64,000 nt of DNA from Agrobacterium larrymoorei (GTDB lineage: Bacteria; Pseudomonadota; Alphaproteobacteria; Rhizobiales; Rhizobiaceae). Below the pieces are notes generated by a model. That model saw only the letters and a program-made list of their open reading frames with translations, was not told where the DNA came from and searched no databases. Positions 54,601 through 62,860 of the stretch are shown one piece after another. The position numbers and the translations under genes were made by a program. Numbering within the stretch: position 1 is the stretch's first letter; each line of letters begins with the position of its first letter. The stretch is taken from the NCBI RefSeq assembly GCF_030819275.1, contig NZ_JAUTBL010000002.1:1800501-1864500 (forward strand), given 5' to 3'.

Positions 54601-54765
54601 CGGCAATTCACGGACTTCGACGCCGACAAGCGCCGCGAGTCCCGCGACAACCAGCAACGTGTTGATCACCGCGGCAAGGATCGGCCGTCGAACAAAGAGC
54701 GCTGTAAAGGCAAGCTTCGAATCCTGCCCTGCGGGCGGCGTCTGTCCGGTTGATGAACCGCTCAT
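51601..54765 (-). CDS. RND-family efflux pump inner membrane subunit (HAE1-like)
   Basis: The 1054-residue protein has the tripartite-pump layout: 12 membrane segments and two large periplasmic loops. FVRRPILAAVINTLLVVAGL begins the first helix. The motif GLVVDDAIVVLENIVRR in helix 4 carries the paired aspartates of the proton relay. It exports drugs or other amphiphilic compounds with the adaptor encoded upstream. Its ATG overlaps the adaptor stop codon (ATGA). No outer membrane channel gene is present, so a shared TolC-type channel is presumably used. Confidence 0.95.
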   Translation of the reverse strand: MSGSSTGQTPPAGQDSKLAFTALFVRRPILAAVINTLLVVAGLAALVGVEVRELPDVDRPVISVRTTYDGASPQTIDQELTQTIEGAVARVSGVKSISSASQFGTSRVTLEFGDNIDLAVAANDVRDAIGRVTNQMPEDADEPQIIKADSDSQPIMRLAVTSSTLSMEDLTKLVEDEIVDRLAAVDGVADVELYGDQEKVFRIDLDQAALASRGLTVTDVSNALATAALDVPAGSLKSSTQDIVVRATASLTTPAEFENLLIKDRVRLRDVASVQLGADDESTSLRSNGVQGVGLGVIRQAQSNTLNISTGVKAAVDAMTPNLPEGTRIVVTSDDAVFIEGALHEVELALGLSALIVVVVLYLFLRDWRATLIPAITMPVALIGTLVAIYMVGFSINILTLLAIVLATGLVVDDAIVVLENIVRRRAEGMGPRAAAVLGTQEVFFAVLATTATLAAVFIPLSFLPGQLGGLFREFGFVLAFAVGLSSIVALTLCPMLASRMLKKTVEHQTGPLAWFGNLFASTYRNTLSSCLNNPLIVIVVSIAFAGVSWVAFGMVQNELTPREDRSSVFLRVTAPQGVSLEYTRDQLQRIEENLMPLRESGEIRNVYSITGMNGSSNTGFMVLTLAPWADRDRTQNQIAQDINAAAQKVPALRGTAQQPNSLRIRGAGNGLTMAMVGSNYPALTEATQKLLLAMEETGMFDMPRFDNEPNQAQLSVSIDRERASDLGIDITGLSRAMQSLLEGRSIVDVFVNGDAIPVRLLASTRPINDPTDLENVFLKTDDGKIVPMSVIASLKETAVAPQLNREQQLPSVGFSANLRESVSLGEAVAKVNELAGQIMPSGARLIPLGEAATLQENSSGMLLTFGFAIAIIFLVLAAQFESVLSSLIIMTTVPLGLACAVIALLVTGSSLNVYSQIGLVLLVGVMAKNGILIVEFANHLRDQGASVREAIEKACSIRLRPVMMTMIATILGGVPLVLAQGAGAEARIALGWVIVGGLGFATLVTLYITPVSYLLLARFAKPQADEEIRLHRELETAIRRRALEEDKPLLAAE

Positions 54766-55913
54766 TGGCTCGCGACCTCCGCTGCTTTCGGTTCGTTGCC
54801 GACACGCACAGCACCACCTTCACGGACGCGCTGGAGACCCTCGGTCACCAGAAGGTCATTGGGTGAAAGCTCGGCCTTCACCAGAACCGCATCGGGATTG
54901 CGCTGCACCACCTGAACGCGGACCTTGTTCGACGTGTTGTCTTTCACACGCCAGACATAGGAGCCATCGGCATCCCACTGCACAGCCAGCGGATCGACGG
55001 ATGGGTAGGTTTCTCCCTCGAATTTCATCGTGACGCTGAAAGACATGCCGGCACGCAATTCATCCTTGGCGTTATCGAAAACGGCGCGGACGCGAACGGT
55101 GCGGCTTGCCTCGTCCACGCGATTGTCGACTGCTTCCACCTGACCCTTGAAAGTCTCACCCGGGCGCGCGATCGAGGTCGCTTCCACCGGCATTCCAACC
55201 GTGATCGCAGTGGCAAATCGTTCCGGTGCCCAGAAGTTGACGAGAATCTTCGAGCGATCGTCGAGGCTCACGATACTGGTCTGCGTCGTTGCGTTATCGC
55301 CGACATTGATGGCGACGATGCCGGCAATGCCGTCGATCGGCGCGACGATATTGCGCCGTTTCAGATTGAGCTCGGCGGTGCTGACCGCAAGCTTGGCAGA
55401 CTCTTCGGCAATCTGCGCATCGAGAACGTCGAGACGGGCCACCGATCGGAGGTTTCGATAAGATGTGGATTTCTCGACCGCACTTTTGAGAGCGACCTGC
55501 GCCTTGTCGCGCTCGATCAGTTGCTCATCATCATCGAGCCTTGCAAGCACATCACCCTTCTTCACCTTCTGGCCCGACGAGACGAGAATCTCGGAAATCA
55601 GGCCGGACGCCTGCGGTGTGACGACAACAGTCTGGATCGCCTCACCGTTGCCTATGGCATTAAGACGGTCATTCACCGTGCCGGTTTTCGCAGGAGCGGT
55701 GATCACAAGCGTTGCATTGTTGCGCCCGCTCCCGCCGCCTTGACCTGCAGGTCTGGACGAACCATTGGCGGCGTTCTTTGCGGCAGGTTCTCCGGTCGTG
55801 ACGATGCCTGCTTTCGCCAGCAGGCTCTGTCCTGTGGACGAATTGAACGCCCACAAAAAGAAACCAGCGCCGACAACCGCCAGACTGACACCAACCTGCT
55901 TCCAAACCCGCAT
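54762..55913 (-). CDS. RND efflux periplasmic adaptor (membrane fusion protein)
   Basis: The 383-residue adaptor has an N-terminal membrane helix (VGVSLAVVGAGFFLWAF) and then the lipoyl half-motifs EILVSSGQKVKKGDVLARLDD and IVAPIDGIAGIVAINVGD, separated by a short helical hairpin. The beta-barrel part includes LVNFWAPERFATAITVGMPVEA. The ATG at 55913 has GGAGA six nt upstream; ATG codons at 55934 and 56006 are less likely. It links the RND pump to an outer membrane channel. Confidence 0.93.
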   Translation of the reverse strand: MRVWKQVGVSLAVVGAGFFLWAFNSSTGQSLLAKAGIVTTGEPAAKNAANGSSRPAGQGGGSGRNNATLVITAPAKTGTVNDRLNAIGNGEAIQTVVVTPQASGLISEILVSSGQKVKKGDVLARLDDDEQLIERDKAQVALKSAVEKSTSYRNLRSVARLDVLDAQIAEESAKLAVSTAELNLKRRNIVAPIDGIAGIVAINVGDNATTQTSIVSLDDRSKILVNFWAPERFATAITVGMPVEATSIARPGETFKGQVEAVDNRVDEASRTVRVRAVFDNAKDELRAGMSFSVTMKFEGETYPSVDPLAVQWDADGSYVWRVKDNTSNKVRVQVVQRNPDAVLVKAELSPNDLLVTEGLQRVREGGAVRVGNEPKAAEVASQ

Positions 55914-56340
55914 GCAATTCTCCGTGTGATCCATCCGCAAACGCAACCGTGCCGCAGGGCGGACAGGCGAATGATTTGGCGCAGTATCTTTGCTGTTGCT
56001 TAACAACGCAACGCAAGATTCCGTTTCTTACAGAATTGTAATTCGCGAAAATTTTACGGCAAGACAGCGGAAAATAGCCGATATACTTTATCAGCAGTTG
56101 TAATTCGCCGTCAAAGCTATCCCAGGCACCGCGGTGGAAACGCCGATCTGCGAGGTGGCACAGAGGCGCAAAAAAGCCATTTCGCCTTTGATTGGACGCG
56201 ATCGCGGCGCATACGGGAATAGAAGCAGAACGATGTTCCACCGCATCGGCCCCAAAACCGGGACCGATTTTCGCGAAGTGCGATACTTAGACCCATAGGA
56301 CGCTCTAGCGTTTACATCCCGAATCACTACATTGAGCCGC
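55914..56340. other. Intergenic region between efflux and uvrD genes
   Basis: This 427-nt divergent promoter region contains an 11-bp direct repeat, TTGTAATTCGC, at 56036-56046 and 56098-56108, which may be a regulator site for the efflux operon. The segment around 56236-56290 (CCGCATCGGCCCCAAAACC, GGGACCGATTTTCGCGAAG) resembles a common rhizobial intergenic repeat containing a partial palindrome. No gene is seen. Confidence 0.4.
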
Positions 56341-58815
56341 ATGAGCAATAGTTTCGACGATATGCCGTTCTTCGACGAAGAACCAAACGAGCCGCGCCGT
56401 CCCGTCCCAACCGCCGCTCCAGCCGAGGGTAGCCTGGGGATTGCCGCCCGCGCTATGGCAGCGCGCGACCAGGCACGCGGTACGCCCGATTATCTCTCTG
56501 GTCTCAATCCAGAGCAGCGGGAGGCCGTCGAAACTGTAGATGGGCCAGTGCTGGTTCTGGCGGGTGCAGGTACCGGCAAGACCCGGGTGCTGACGACACG
56601 CATTGCCCACATTCTCGCGACCAACAAAGCCTATCCGAGCCAAATCCTGGCCGTGACCTTCACCAATAAAGCTGCCCGTGAGATGAAGGAACGCATCGGA
56701 GTTCTCGTCGGCGGCGCGGTCGAAGGCATGCCATGGCTCGGCACCTTTCACTCCATCGGTGTGAAACTGCTGCGCAAGCATTCAGAGCTTGTTGGGTTAA
56801 AATCCAACTTCACCATTCTCGACACCGATGATGTCGTGCGTCTCATCAAGCAGTTGATCCAGGCCGAAGGTCTGGACGACAAGCGCTGGCCGGCCAAGCA
56901 GTTCGCCGGCATGATCGACAATTGGAAGAACAAGGGGCTGACCCCGCCCGATATTCCGGAAGGTGACAGCCGGGCTTTTGCCAATGGAAAAGGCCGCGAC
57001 CTTTACAGCGCCTATCAGGACAGGCTGAAGAACTTGAACGCCTGCGATTTTGGCGATCTGTTGCTGCACCCGATCACCATCTTCCGCCGTCATGCCGATA
57101 TTCTCAAAGAATACCACCAGCGGTTCCGCTACATTCTGGTGGATGAGTATCAGGACACCAACACGGCCCAATATATGTGGCTGCGGCTTCTGGCGCAGCG
57201 CGCCAAGGGTCAACCTCAAAACGTCTGTTGCGTCGGCGACGACGACCAGTCCATCTATGGCTGGCGCGGCGCGGAAGTGGACAATATTCTGCGCTTCGAC
57301 AAGGATTTTCCCGGCGCAAAGGTCATCAAACTCGAGCGCAACTATCGCTCCACCGAGCATATTCTCGGCGCTGCCGGCCATCTGATTGCCCATAATGAAG
57401 GACGTCTGGGCAAGACGCTGTTTACTGACCGTGTCGATCCGAATGATGAGAAGGTCGTGGTCCATGCCGCATGGGATTCGGAAGAGGAAGCGCGCGCCGT
57501 CGGTGAAGAAATCGAGGCGCTTCAGCGCAACACCAAGCACAATCTCAACGACATGGCGATCCTCGTGCGCGCTTCGTTCCAGATGCGCGAGTTCGAAGAT
57601 CGGTTCGTTACACTTGGTCTGAATTACCGGGTCATCGGCGGCCCGCGCTTCTATGAGCGCATGGAAATCCGCGATGCCATGGCCTATTTCCGTCTCGTCT
57701 GCCAACCGGCACACGACCTCGCCTTTGATCGTATCGTCAACACGCCGAAGCGCGGTCTTGGTGATATCGCGCTCAATAAGTTAAATTCTTACGCCCGTGC
57801 GCGAAACATTCCTAAGCTAGCAGCAGCAGCTGAAATAATTGAGACTGATGAGCTCAAGCCTTCTGCACGGAAGGCGCTCTTTGACGTTGTACAGAACTTT
57901 CGTAGCTGGCAAGACTTATTGGAAACTACGGAACACACGGTTCTTGCCGAACAGATCCTCGATGAAAGCGGCTATACTGCCATGTGGCAGGCAGACAAGA
58001 CCGCAGAAGCCCCGGGACGATTAGAGAACCTTAAAGAACTTATCCGCTCGATGGAGTCCTTCGAGAGCATGCGCGGTTTTCTCGAGCATGTAGAACTTGT
58101 CATGGATGTTGAGCAGAATGAAGAGCTCGATGCCGTCTCGATCATGACGCTGCATTCTGCGAAAGGTCTGGAATTCGAAACCGTCTTCCTGCCCGGTTGG
58201 GAGGAAGGCCTGTTCCCGCATCAGCGGTCTCTCGATGAAGGCGGACGCTCGGGTCTCGAGGAAGAGCGGCGCCTTGCCTATGTGGGCATCACCCGCGCCA
58301 AGCGGCGCTGCCACATATGGTTCGTGTCCAACCGCCGTATTCACGGCCTCTGGCAATCCACCCTGCCCTCACGCTTTCTCGATGAGCTGCCGCCATCCCA
58401 TGTCGAGGTCACCGCTTCGGAAAACAATTATGGAGGCTATGGCGGCCGCGGCGGCTATGGCCAATCCCGCTTCGACAAGGCCGAACCCTTCGCCAATAAT
58501 TACTCGACCCCCGGCTGGAAGCGGGCGCAGGCCAACCGCTCCGATGCCACGCGTGACAATTGGGGCAGTCGGTCTGGACATGCCGTGGAGCGGATCGGCT
58601 ATGGCGAGAGTGGGCCACGTGCGCGGACGATCGATGGAGAACTTGTGGCGAAATCGGTCGCCGATGCGCCTTCGAAGTTCGCCGTCGGAGACCGGGTCTT
58701 CCACATCAAGTTCGGCAACGGCAATGTCGCAACCGTCGAAGGCAACAAGTTGACGATCGATTTCGATCGAGCCGGCCAGAAACGCGTGCTCGATGGCTTT
58801 GTCGAAAAGGCATGA
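56341..58815 (+). CDS. uvrD: ATP-dependent DNA helicase, UvrD/PcrA family
   Basis: The 824-residue 3'-5' helicase acts in nucleotide excision and mismatch repair. Motifs include the Q-motif region LNPEQREAVE, Walker A GAGTGKT, ILVDEYQDTN (motif II), VGDDDQSIYGWRGA (III), KLERNYRST (IV) and VSIMTLHSAKGLEF (V). Motif VI (YVGITRAKRR) follows. A Gly/Tyr-rich stretch near 700 leads to the C-terminal Tudor-like PcrA domain (FAVGDRVFHIKFGNG). The TTG at 56332 would add three residues. A region of about 300 nt from 57780 uses unusual codons. Confidence 0.96.
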   Translation: MSNSFDDMPFFDEEPNEPRRPVPTAAPAEGSLGIAARAMAARDQARGTPDYLSGLNPEQREAVETVDGPVLVLAGAGTGKTRVLTTRIAHILATNKAYPSQILAVTFTNKAAREMKERIGVLVGGAVEGMPWLGTFHSIGVKLLRKHSELVGLKSNFTILDTDDVVRLIKQLIQAEGLDDKRWPAKQFAGMIDNWKNKGLTPPDIPEGDSRAFANGKGRDLYSAYQDRLKNLNACDFGDLLLHPITIFRRHADILKEYHQRFRYILVDEYQDTNTAQYMWLRLLAQRAKGQPQNVCCVGDDDQSIYGWRGAEVDNILRFDKDFPGAKVIKLERNYRSTEHILGAAGHLIAHNEGRLGKTLFTDRVDPNDEKVVVHAAWDSEEEARAVGEEIEALQRNTKHNLNDMAILVRASFQMREFEDRFVTLGLNYRVIGGPRFYERMEIRDAMAYFRLVCQPAHDLAFDRIVNTPKRGLGDIALNKLNSYARARNIPKLAAAAEIIETDELKPSARKALFDVVQNFRSWQDLLETTEHTVLAEQILDESGYTAMWQADKTAEAPGRLENLKELIRSMESFESMRGFLEHVELVMDVEQNEELDAVSIMTLHSAKGLEFETVFLPGWEEGLFPHQRSLDEGGRSGLEEERRLAYVGITRAKRRCHIWFVSNRRIHGLWQSTLPSRFLDELPPSHVEVTASENNYGGYGGRGGYGQSRFDKAEPFANNYSTPGWKRAQANRSDATRDNWGSRSGHAVERIGYGESGPRARTIDGELVAKSVADAPSKFAVGDRVFHIKFGNGNVATVEGNKLTIDFDRAGQKRVLDGFVEKA

Positions 58816-59019
58816 AGGGACAGCATCTGCCTGAAAATCAGAACGAATTTCGGGCAGATGCGTTCGCTCGTCAAGATTGAGCTTTATCCTCCAAAAGGAC
58901 AACGTCGCTCTAAGCTTTCACCGAGTATTTTTGATTGGCTGAAAGCGTCTGCTATTTCCATCAGGATGATTCTCGGCAATAACCATCTGTGTTGCCAGGC
59001 CGTTCTTCCTGAGGTTAAA

Positions 59020-59931
59020 TTGCATATATTCGAAAATAATAAATCAAAACTTGCGATCTACCTCATCAACATGGCCAATGCAAAGGAACGCAAACAGGCC
59101 ATGTTCGACAAGCTTTCAGACATCGGTCTGACGGCGGAGCGTGTCGAGGCAATCGATGGCAGGGCGCTGACATTTCCAATCCCGGAATTCAGCGCGCTTT
59201 CCTACAAGTTGATGCATGGCCGTCGGACTTGCCCTCCAGAAATCGGCTGCTATCTCAGCCACGTAGAATGTGCGCGCCGGCTGTTGCAGAGCGATGCCGA
59301 GTTTGCTCTCATCCTGGAAGATGATGTGGTCTTCAAACAGGACTTCATGGCGTCAGTTGAGGCCGCAATCGATCATCGAAACAATTGGGATATCCTCCGA
59401 CTATCGACGGTGAGCAACGGCAGAAAATATCCGTTTCGCAAACTAACCGCCGACCGGTCCTTGAGCATCGCACTGACGCGCGAAAAGGGGTCAGGCGCCT
59501 ACATCGTCAATCGGAAGGCTGCGAAGTGGATCGCGGAAAAGCTGGTTCCGATGCGGCTTGCCTACGACATCGCCTATGATCTCGAATATCTGGCAGGGCT
59601 CAAATCGGCCTTCGTCTACCCCCTGTGCGCCTCGCAGGATGCGGACAGTACCAGTTCCATTCAGGACACCGCCCGCGCGTACAAGCTGCCCCGCTGGCGG
59701 TACGTCACCGTCCTGCCCTTCCGCACATATCTGGAGGTGACCCGCTTCTTGTTCAGAGGAGCTCGGCTCCTGTTGGGCTATGCGGGAAACGTGGTCGCGC
59801 CACGTACATTGCCAACGGCAACGTCGAGGAGTGATTCTTTCAGCGCCTCAGCGCCGCACCACTCCGTCCCTCACGAGGCTACGGCACCGGTTCACGCGGT
59901 CGTTTCGCCTGGCGTAAACCCAATCAGGTAA
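59020..59931 (+). CDS. Glycosyltransferase family 25 (LPS-type)
   Basis: The protein has the GT25 domain found in lipopolysaccharide galactosyl- and glucosyltransferases: KLAIYLINMANAKERKQAMFDKL, VEAIDGRALT, ALILEDDVVFKQDF with the metal-binding acidic cluster, and GSGAYIVNRKAAKWIAEKL. The C-terminal 60 residues are Ser/Pro/His-rich and unconserved. The TTG at 59020 is preferred: TGAGG precedes it and the domain starts 10 residues later. An ATG at 58858 would add 54 residues of unusual, low-similarity sequence. The 3' end overlaps the small minus-strand gene by 40 nt. Confidence 0.85.
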   Translation: MHIFENNKSKLAIYLINMANAKERKQAMFDKLSDIGLTAERVEAIDGRALTFPIPEFSALSYKLMHGRRTCPPEIGCYLSHVECARRLLQSDAEFALILEDDVVFKQDFMASVEAAIDHRNNWDILRLSTVSNGRKYPFRKLTADRSLSIALTREKGSGAYIVNRKAAKWIAEKLVPMRLAYDIAYDLEYLAGLKSAFVYPLCASQDADSTSSIQDTARAYKLPRWRYVTVLPFRTYLEVTRFLFRGARLLLGYAGNVVAPRTLPTATSRSDSFSASAPHHSVPHEATAPVHAVVSPGVNPIR

Positions 59932-60017
59932 ACTGCGGCAACGATAGCGGCTATGATAAAGATCGAGATGACGAAGATCGTCATCCGGTTCAATGGTTTG
60001 CGTGTCGTTTTCTTCAT
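59892..60017 (-). CDS. Very small single-pass membrane protein
   Basis: A 41-codon frame starts MKKTTRKPLNRMTIFV and continues with an uninterrupted hydrophobic helix (VISIFIIAAIVAAVYLIGF) and the tail TPGETTA. The positive-inside head and short polar tail are typical of real small inner membrane proteins, and this amino acid pattern is hard to obtain by chance. There is no strong ribosome site. It is convergent with and overlaps the glycosyltransferase by 40 nt. Confidence 0.55.
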   Translation of the reverse strand: MKKTTRKPLNRMTIFVISIFIIAAIVAAVYLIGFTPGETTA

Positions 60018-60256
60018 GCGCAGACAACAGTCTTGCGCTGATTTTGTTCCCGCCAAAACCGGAAGAGCGGTCGGTAGACCTGAAGAGAGATAAGCCGCCC
60101 TTCATCCGTAGAAACGGACGCGTGGCGCTTTAGCGATCACCTGAACCATCACTTGAAATGGCCGGACCCATCAACGCATTTCGTTTTGTTTTTGCATCGT
60201 AAGGTTCTAAAGCCTGATGATCTCTTCAGGACTATCTCGGAAAGACAAAACCTCCC
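60018..60256. other. Intergenic region before the YdcZ pair
   Basis: No gene is supported. It should contain the promoters of the small membrane protein (minus) and of the YdcZ pair (plus). I see no named motif. Confidence 0.35.
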
Positions 60257-60730
60257 ATGACGCCGACACGTTCCAATCCGCTTCACCTGGCGGCCGCTTT
60301 CGCAAGCGGCGGCCTTTTGACCTTGATGGTGCATTTCAACGGGATGCTCGCTCATTATGGCAACGCGCTCTTTTCCTCCTGGACTGCGCATGCCACCGGC
60401 ACGATTGCCGCCATTATCGTCATGGGGCTGCTCTACCGCAAACCGGCACCCGGACAGCCGGCCAAACCCAAGGCTCCACTCTGGGCATACATGGGCGGCA
60501 TGATCGGCGCAGTGCTTGTCATGCTGACCTCCACAGCGGTGAATTCACCTCTGGCTCTTTCCGGCACCATCGCCCTCGGCCTGGCTGGGCAGGTGATCTT
60601 TAGCCTTGCAGCGGATTTCTGGGGCTTGTTCGGCTTTCCCAGGCGTCGGCCACAGGGACAGGACATTCTCGCGATTGCCTTGATCCTCGGCGGCAGCGCA
60701 CTCATCATTCTGGTTGGGAGAGCGACATGA
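60257..60730 (+). CDS. DMT-superfamily half-transporter (YdcZ/DUF606), first of a pair
   Basis: The 157-residue protein has about five hydrophobic segments, including AAFASGGLLTLMVHFNGML, AHATGTIAAIIVMGLLY and ILAIALILGGSALIILVG. The family (PF04657, YdcZ) consists of short drug/metabolite-type transporters, often encoded as tandem pairs. Its stop codon overlaps the next gene's ATG (ATGA), so the two products probably assemble together. Substrate is unknown. Confidence 0.85.
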   Translation: MTPTRSNPLHLAAAFASGGLLTLMVHFNGMLAHYGNALFSSWTAHATGTIAAIIVMGLLYRKPAPGQPAKPKAPLWAYMGGMIGAVLVMLTSTAVNSPLALSGTIALGLAGQVIFSLAADFWGLFGFPRRRPQGQDILAIALILGGSALIILVGRAT

Positions 60731-61149
60731 TCGTCTGGATCGCAATGGCCTTTATCGGCGGTGTCTTCGTGTCGCTGAGCCGTCAGGTCAATGGCCGCCT
60801 CAGCCTCTCCACCTCACCGCTCACCGCATCCTTCTGGAACCACTTCGTTGGATTGGTCGTGCTGACGCTTGTGGGTCTCGCCATCGGTGGCCTTCTGCCG
60901 CCTGGCGCCAGCGACGCGCCCTGGTACGCCTTCATCGGCGGCCCAATCGGTGTCGTGTTCATAGCATCAGGTAGCTGGCTGATCGCCCGTATCGGCGCGG
61001 TCAACACAGCGCTTCTCGTGATCAGCGGCCAGATGGTTTCAGGTGTCGTGCTGGATTTCTTCAGCGATCAACCGCCAAAGATCTGGGCGACTGCGCTCGG
61101 CGTGGTCTTCATTCTCGGCGGCATGGTGCTGACCCAACGCCGCCGTTAA
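60727..61149 (+). CDS. DMT-superfamily half-transporter (YdcZ/DUF606), second of a pair
   Basis: The 140-residue protein begins MIVWIAMAFIGGVFVSLSRQVNGRLSLS and has GGPIGVVFIASGSWLIARIGAVNTALLVISGQMVSGVVLDFF, the typical YdcZ centre. It is a paralogue of the preceding gene with an ATGA overlap, suggesting a heteromeric transporter. Confidence 0.88.
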   Translation: MIVWIAMAFIGGVFVSLSRQVNGRLSLSTSPLTASFWNHFVGLVVLTLVGLAIGGLLPPGASDAPWYAFIGGPIGVVFIASGSWLIARIGAVNTALLVISGQMVSGVVLDFFSDQPPKIWATALGVVFILGGMVLTQRRR

Positions 61150-61165
61150 AACGTCGCTGAAGGCC

Positions 61166-62437
61166 TCAGCTCTTGCCGAACAGGCTGCCGAACAATGTCT
61201 TGCCGCCGGTCTTTCCACCGTTGGCTGCGACAGCGGAAGGACGCCCGTTCAACTTCGGCACCACAATGAGGCGCTTGACCTCACCACGCTTGAAGGCGGC
61301 CAGGAACTTTGGATATTCCTTGAAAACGACGCAGCCATTCGATTCACCGCGCTTCGCCAGCATATAGGTATGCGCCAGGAGCCCGTTACGTCCATGCGGA
61401 TTGACACCGCTTTCTGGTGTCAGGCGAATGGCTTCCACACCGTGGAAAAGCGATTCGCGCATGGTCAGGCGGTAGCTTGACGGTGGTGTCGCGCCGCGCA
61501 TCTTGACGTGCACGAAATCTGGATTGTCGCGCATCTTGCCGATACCCGAATGGGCCTCGAGCTTCTCGCCACTTGGAAGATGCACCACGCCTGCGGAAAT
61601 ATCGTAAATGGCAGTGCCATTGCCGCGGTCAGGCCATGGAACGGCGTCCATCTTCGTTTCGCGCATCGGGTTGTCGGGCCGCGCGAAAGCGACCATCGTC
61701 GATGTCGCTGGCTGCTGTACCGGTGGCTTGGCGGGCGTCGGAACGGTCGCTTGCGCAGCGATCTCCTTTTCGACAACCGATGGATTGGCTGGACGCGGAG
61801 TCGGCTCCACCTCGAAGGCCTTGGCGATCTCGGGGCGGAAGTTCGGCAGAGGCACGGTTTCCGGCAGGAGGTCGATCTCTTCATCCGCCTTGGCCTGCGG
61901 ACGTCCGAGGGCGGCTGCGAACGCAGGGTGCTCTGTCGCTTCCTGTGTTTCCAGCATCGCGGTTTCCGGCCCGCGACCAAGTGCCGAATCAACGATCGCC
62001 GAGGGGCGAAGCGCTGCCAATTCCTTGACCGCCGCCTGTCCCTGTGCGTCGATTGCCGCCGCCGCACCGAAGCGTGCGGCAAAAAGCTTGGCGCTGAGCG
62101 GATGTTCCGCCGCCAGACGCGTCATTTTCTGGTGGCTTTCGGGGTTGGCCGAAAGGCGCGAGAACTTATGGACGTGAATGGTGGGCTGAACGTCGTCGAG
62201 CGACTCGCCCGCCGGGCGGTCCACACGCGCGAGCAGCATCTTGTCAAAACGTTGCGTGCCATACGAGGCCTGCGCCATACCGTGCAGCGAAGCAAAAGCC
62301 GCCACAGCACAAACACTGGCAAGGATTCCGCCGCCCAAAAGAGCGGAGAGGCCGCCTGACGAGAGGCCAGCACGTTTTTTGTCACGGGCTGCGCCACGCA
62401 TGGGCACGCCCTGATAGGTCACGACTGATGACGCCAT
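61166..62437 (-). CDS. DUF2778 (tlde1-like L,D-transpeptidase fold) protein
   Basis: The 423-residue protein has an N-terminal membrane segment (LSALLGGGILASVCAVAAFASLHG), a Pro/Ala-rich periplasmic linker of about 200 residues and a C-terminal DUF2778 domain. The domain shows VHLPSGEKLEAHSGIG, then YRLTMRESLFHGVEAIRLTPE, then NGLLAHTYMLAKRGESNGCVVFKEY. The last contains the histidine and the Ser-x-Gly-Cys motif of L,D-transpeptidases. It may trim or crosslink peptidoglycan. The anchored form argues for a housekeeping role rather than a secreted toxin. Confidence 0.82.
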   Translation of the reverse strand: MASSVVTYQGVPMRGAARDKKRAGLSSGGLSALLGGGILASVCAVAAFASLHGMAQASYGTQRFDKMLLARVDRPAGESLDDVQPTIHVHKFSRLSANPESHQKMTRLAAEHPLSAKLFAARFGAAAAIDAQGQAAVKELAALRPSAIVDSALGRGPETAMLETQEATEHPAFAAALGRPQAKADEEIDLLPETVPLPNFRPEIAKAFEVEPTPRPANPSVVEKEIAAQATVPTPAKPPVQQPATSTMVAFARPDNPMRETKMDAVPWPDRGNGTAIYDISAGVVHLPSGEKLEAHSGIGKMRDNPDFVHVKMRGATPPSSYRLTMRESLFHGVEAIRLTPESGVNPHGRNGLLAHTYMLAKRGESNGCVVFKEYPKFLAAFKRGEVKRLIVVPKLNGRPSAVAANGGKTGGKTLFGSLFGKS

Positions 62438-62860
62438 GATACTCGTTACTCGAACCGTTTACGCAAAACCGGCTTGTCGCCGGCGACTTGGCGTTGGCCT
62501 CGATCGTCAGATGCGAATCGCACCATCCTCGAAGCGAACAGGTTCGAAGCATGCCGAATTATGGTAACCAAAGTCTTTACGAGTCCCCTGAAAACGCTGT
62601 CCCTAAAAGCGCAAGCCATGTTCATGCAGGTAAGATCCGATGTTCGCGCCCCATTTTTTTCAGGCGTCGAAACCGAAGAGCAAGACTGTCGGCACAGCAC
62701 TTACATGGCTGAATCAAGGTCCCCTCTTCTGGCCAAAGCCTGTATCTTTCGACTTTGCCTAAAATGCGGCGATGAAGGCGACCTCGATCATCCCGTCGTT
62801 TTCATTTTGACGGAATCCTTTTAAGCTCGATCATCCACGATTGACTTAAGGGAACGACAC
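62438..62860. other. Intergenic region between the DUF2778 gene and pncA
   Basis: The 423 nt hold the two divergent promoters. A plus-strand frame at 62474-62824 and a minus-strand frame at 62446-62700 have no ribosome site, no recognisable family and odd composition. I see no supported gene. Confidence 0.4.

Noticed and set aside
61166..62437. DUF2778 gene as a type VI secretion toxin of the Tlde1 type
   Set aside because: The protein has an N-terminal membrane anchor and long linker, and there is no immunity gene or type VI gene nearby. A housekeeping wall enzyme is more likely.
62474..62824. 116-codon plus-strand frame upstream of pncA
   Set aside because: Its translation has no similarity to known families, contains many Cys and Arg residues from shadow-like codons, and no ribosome site precedes it.
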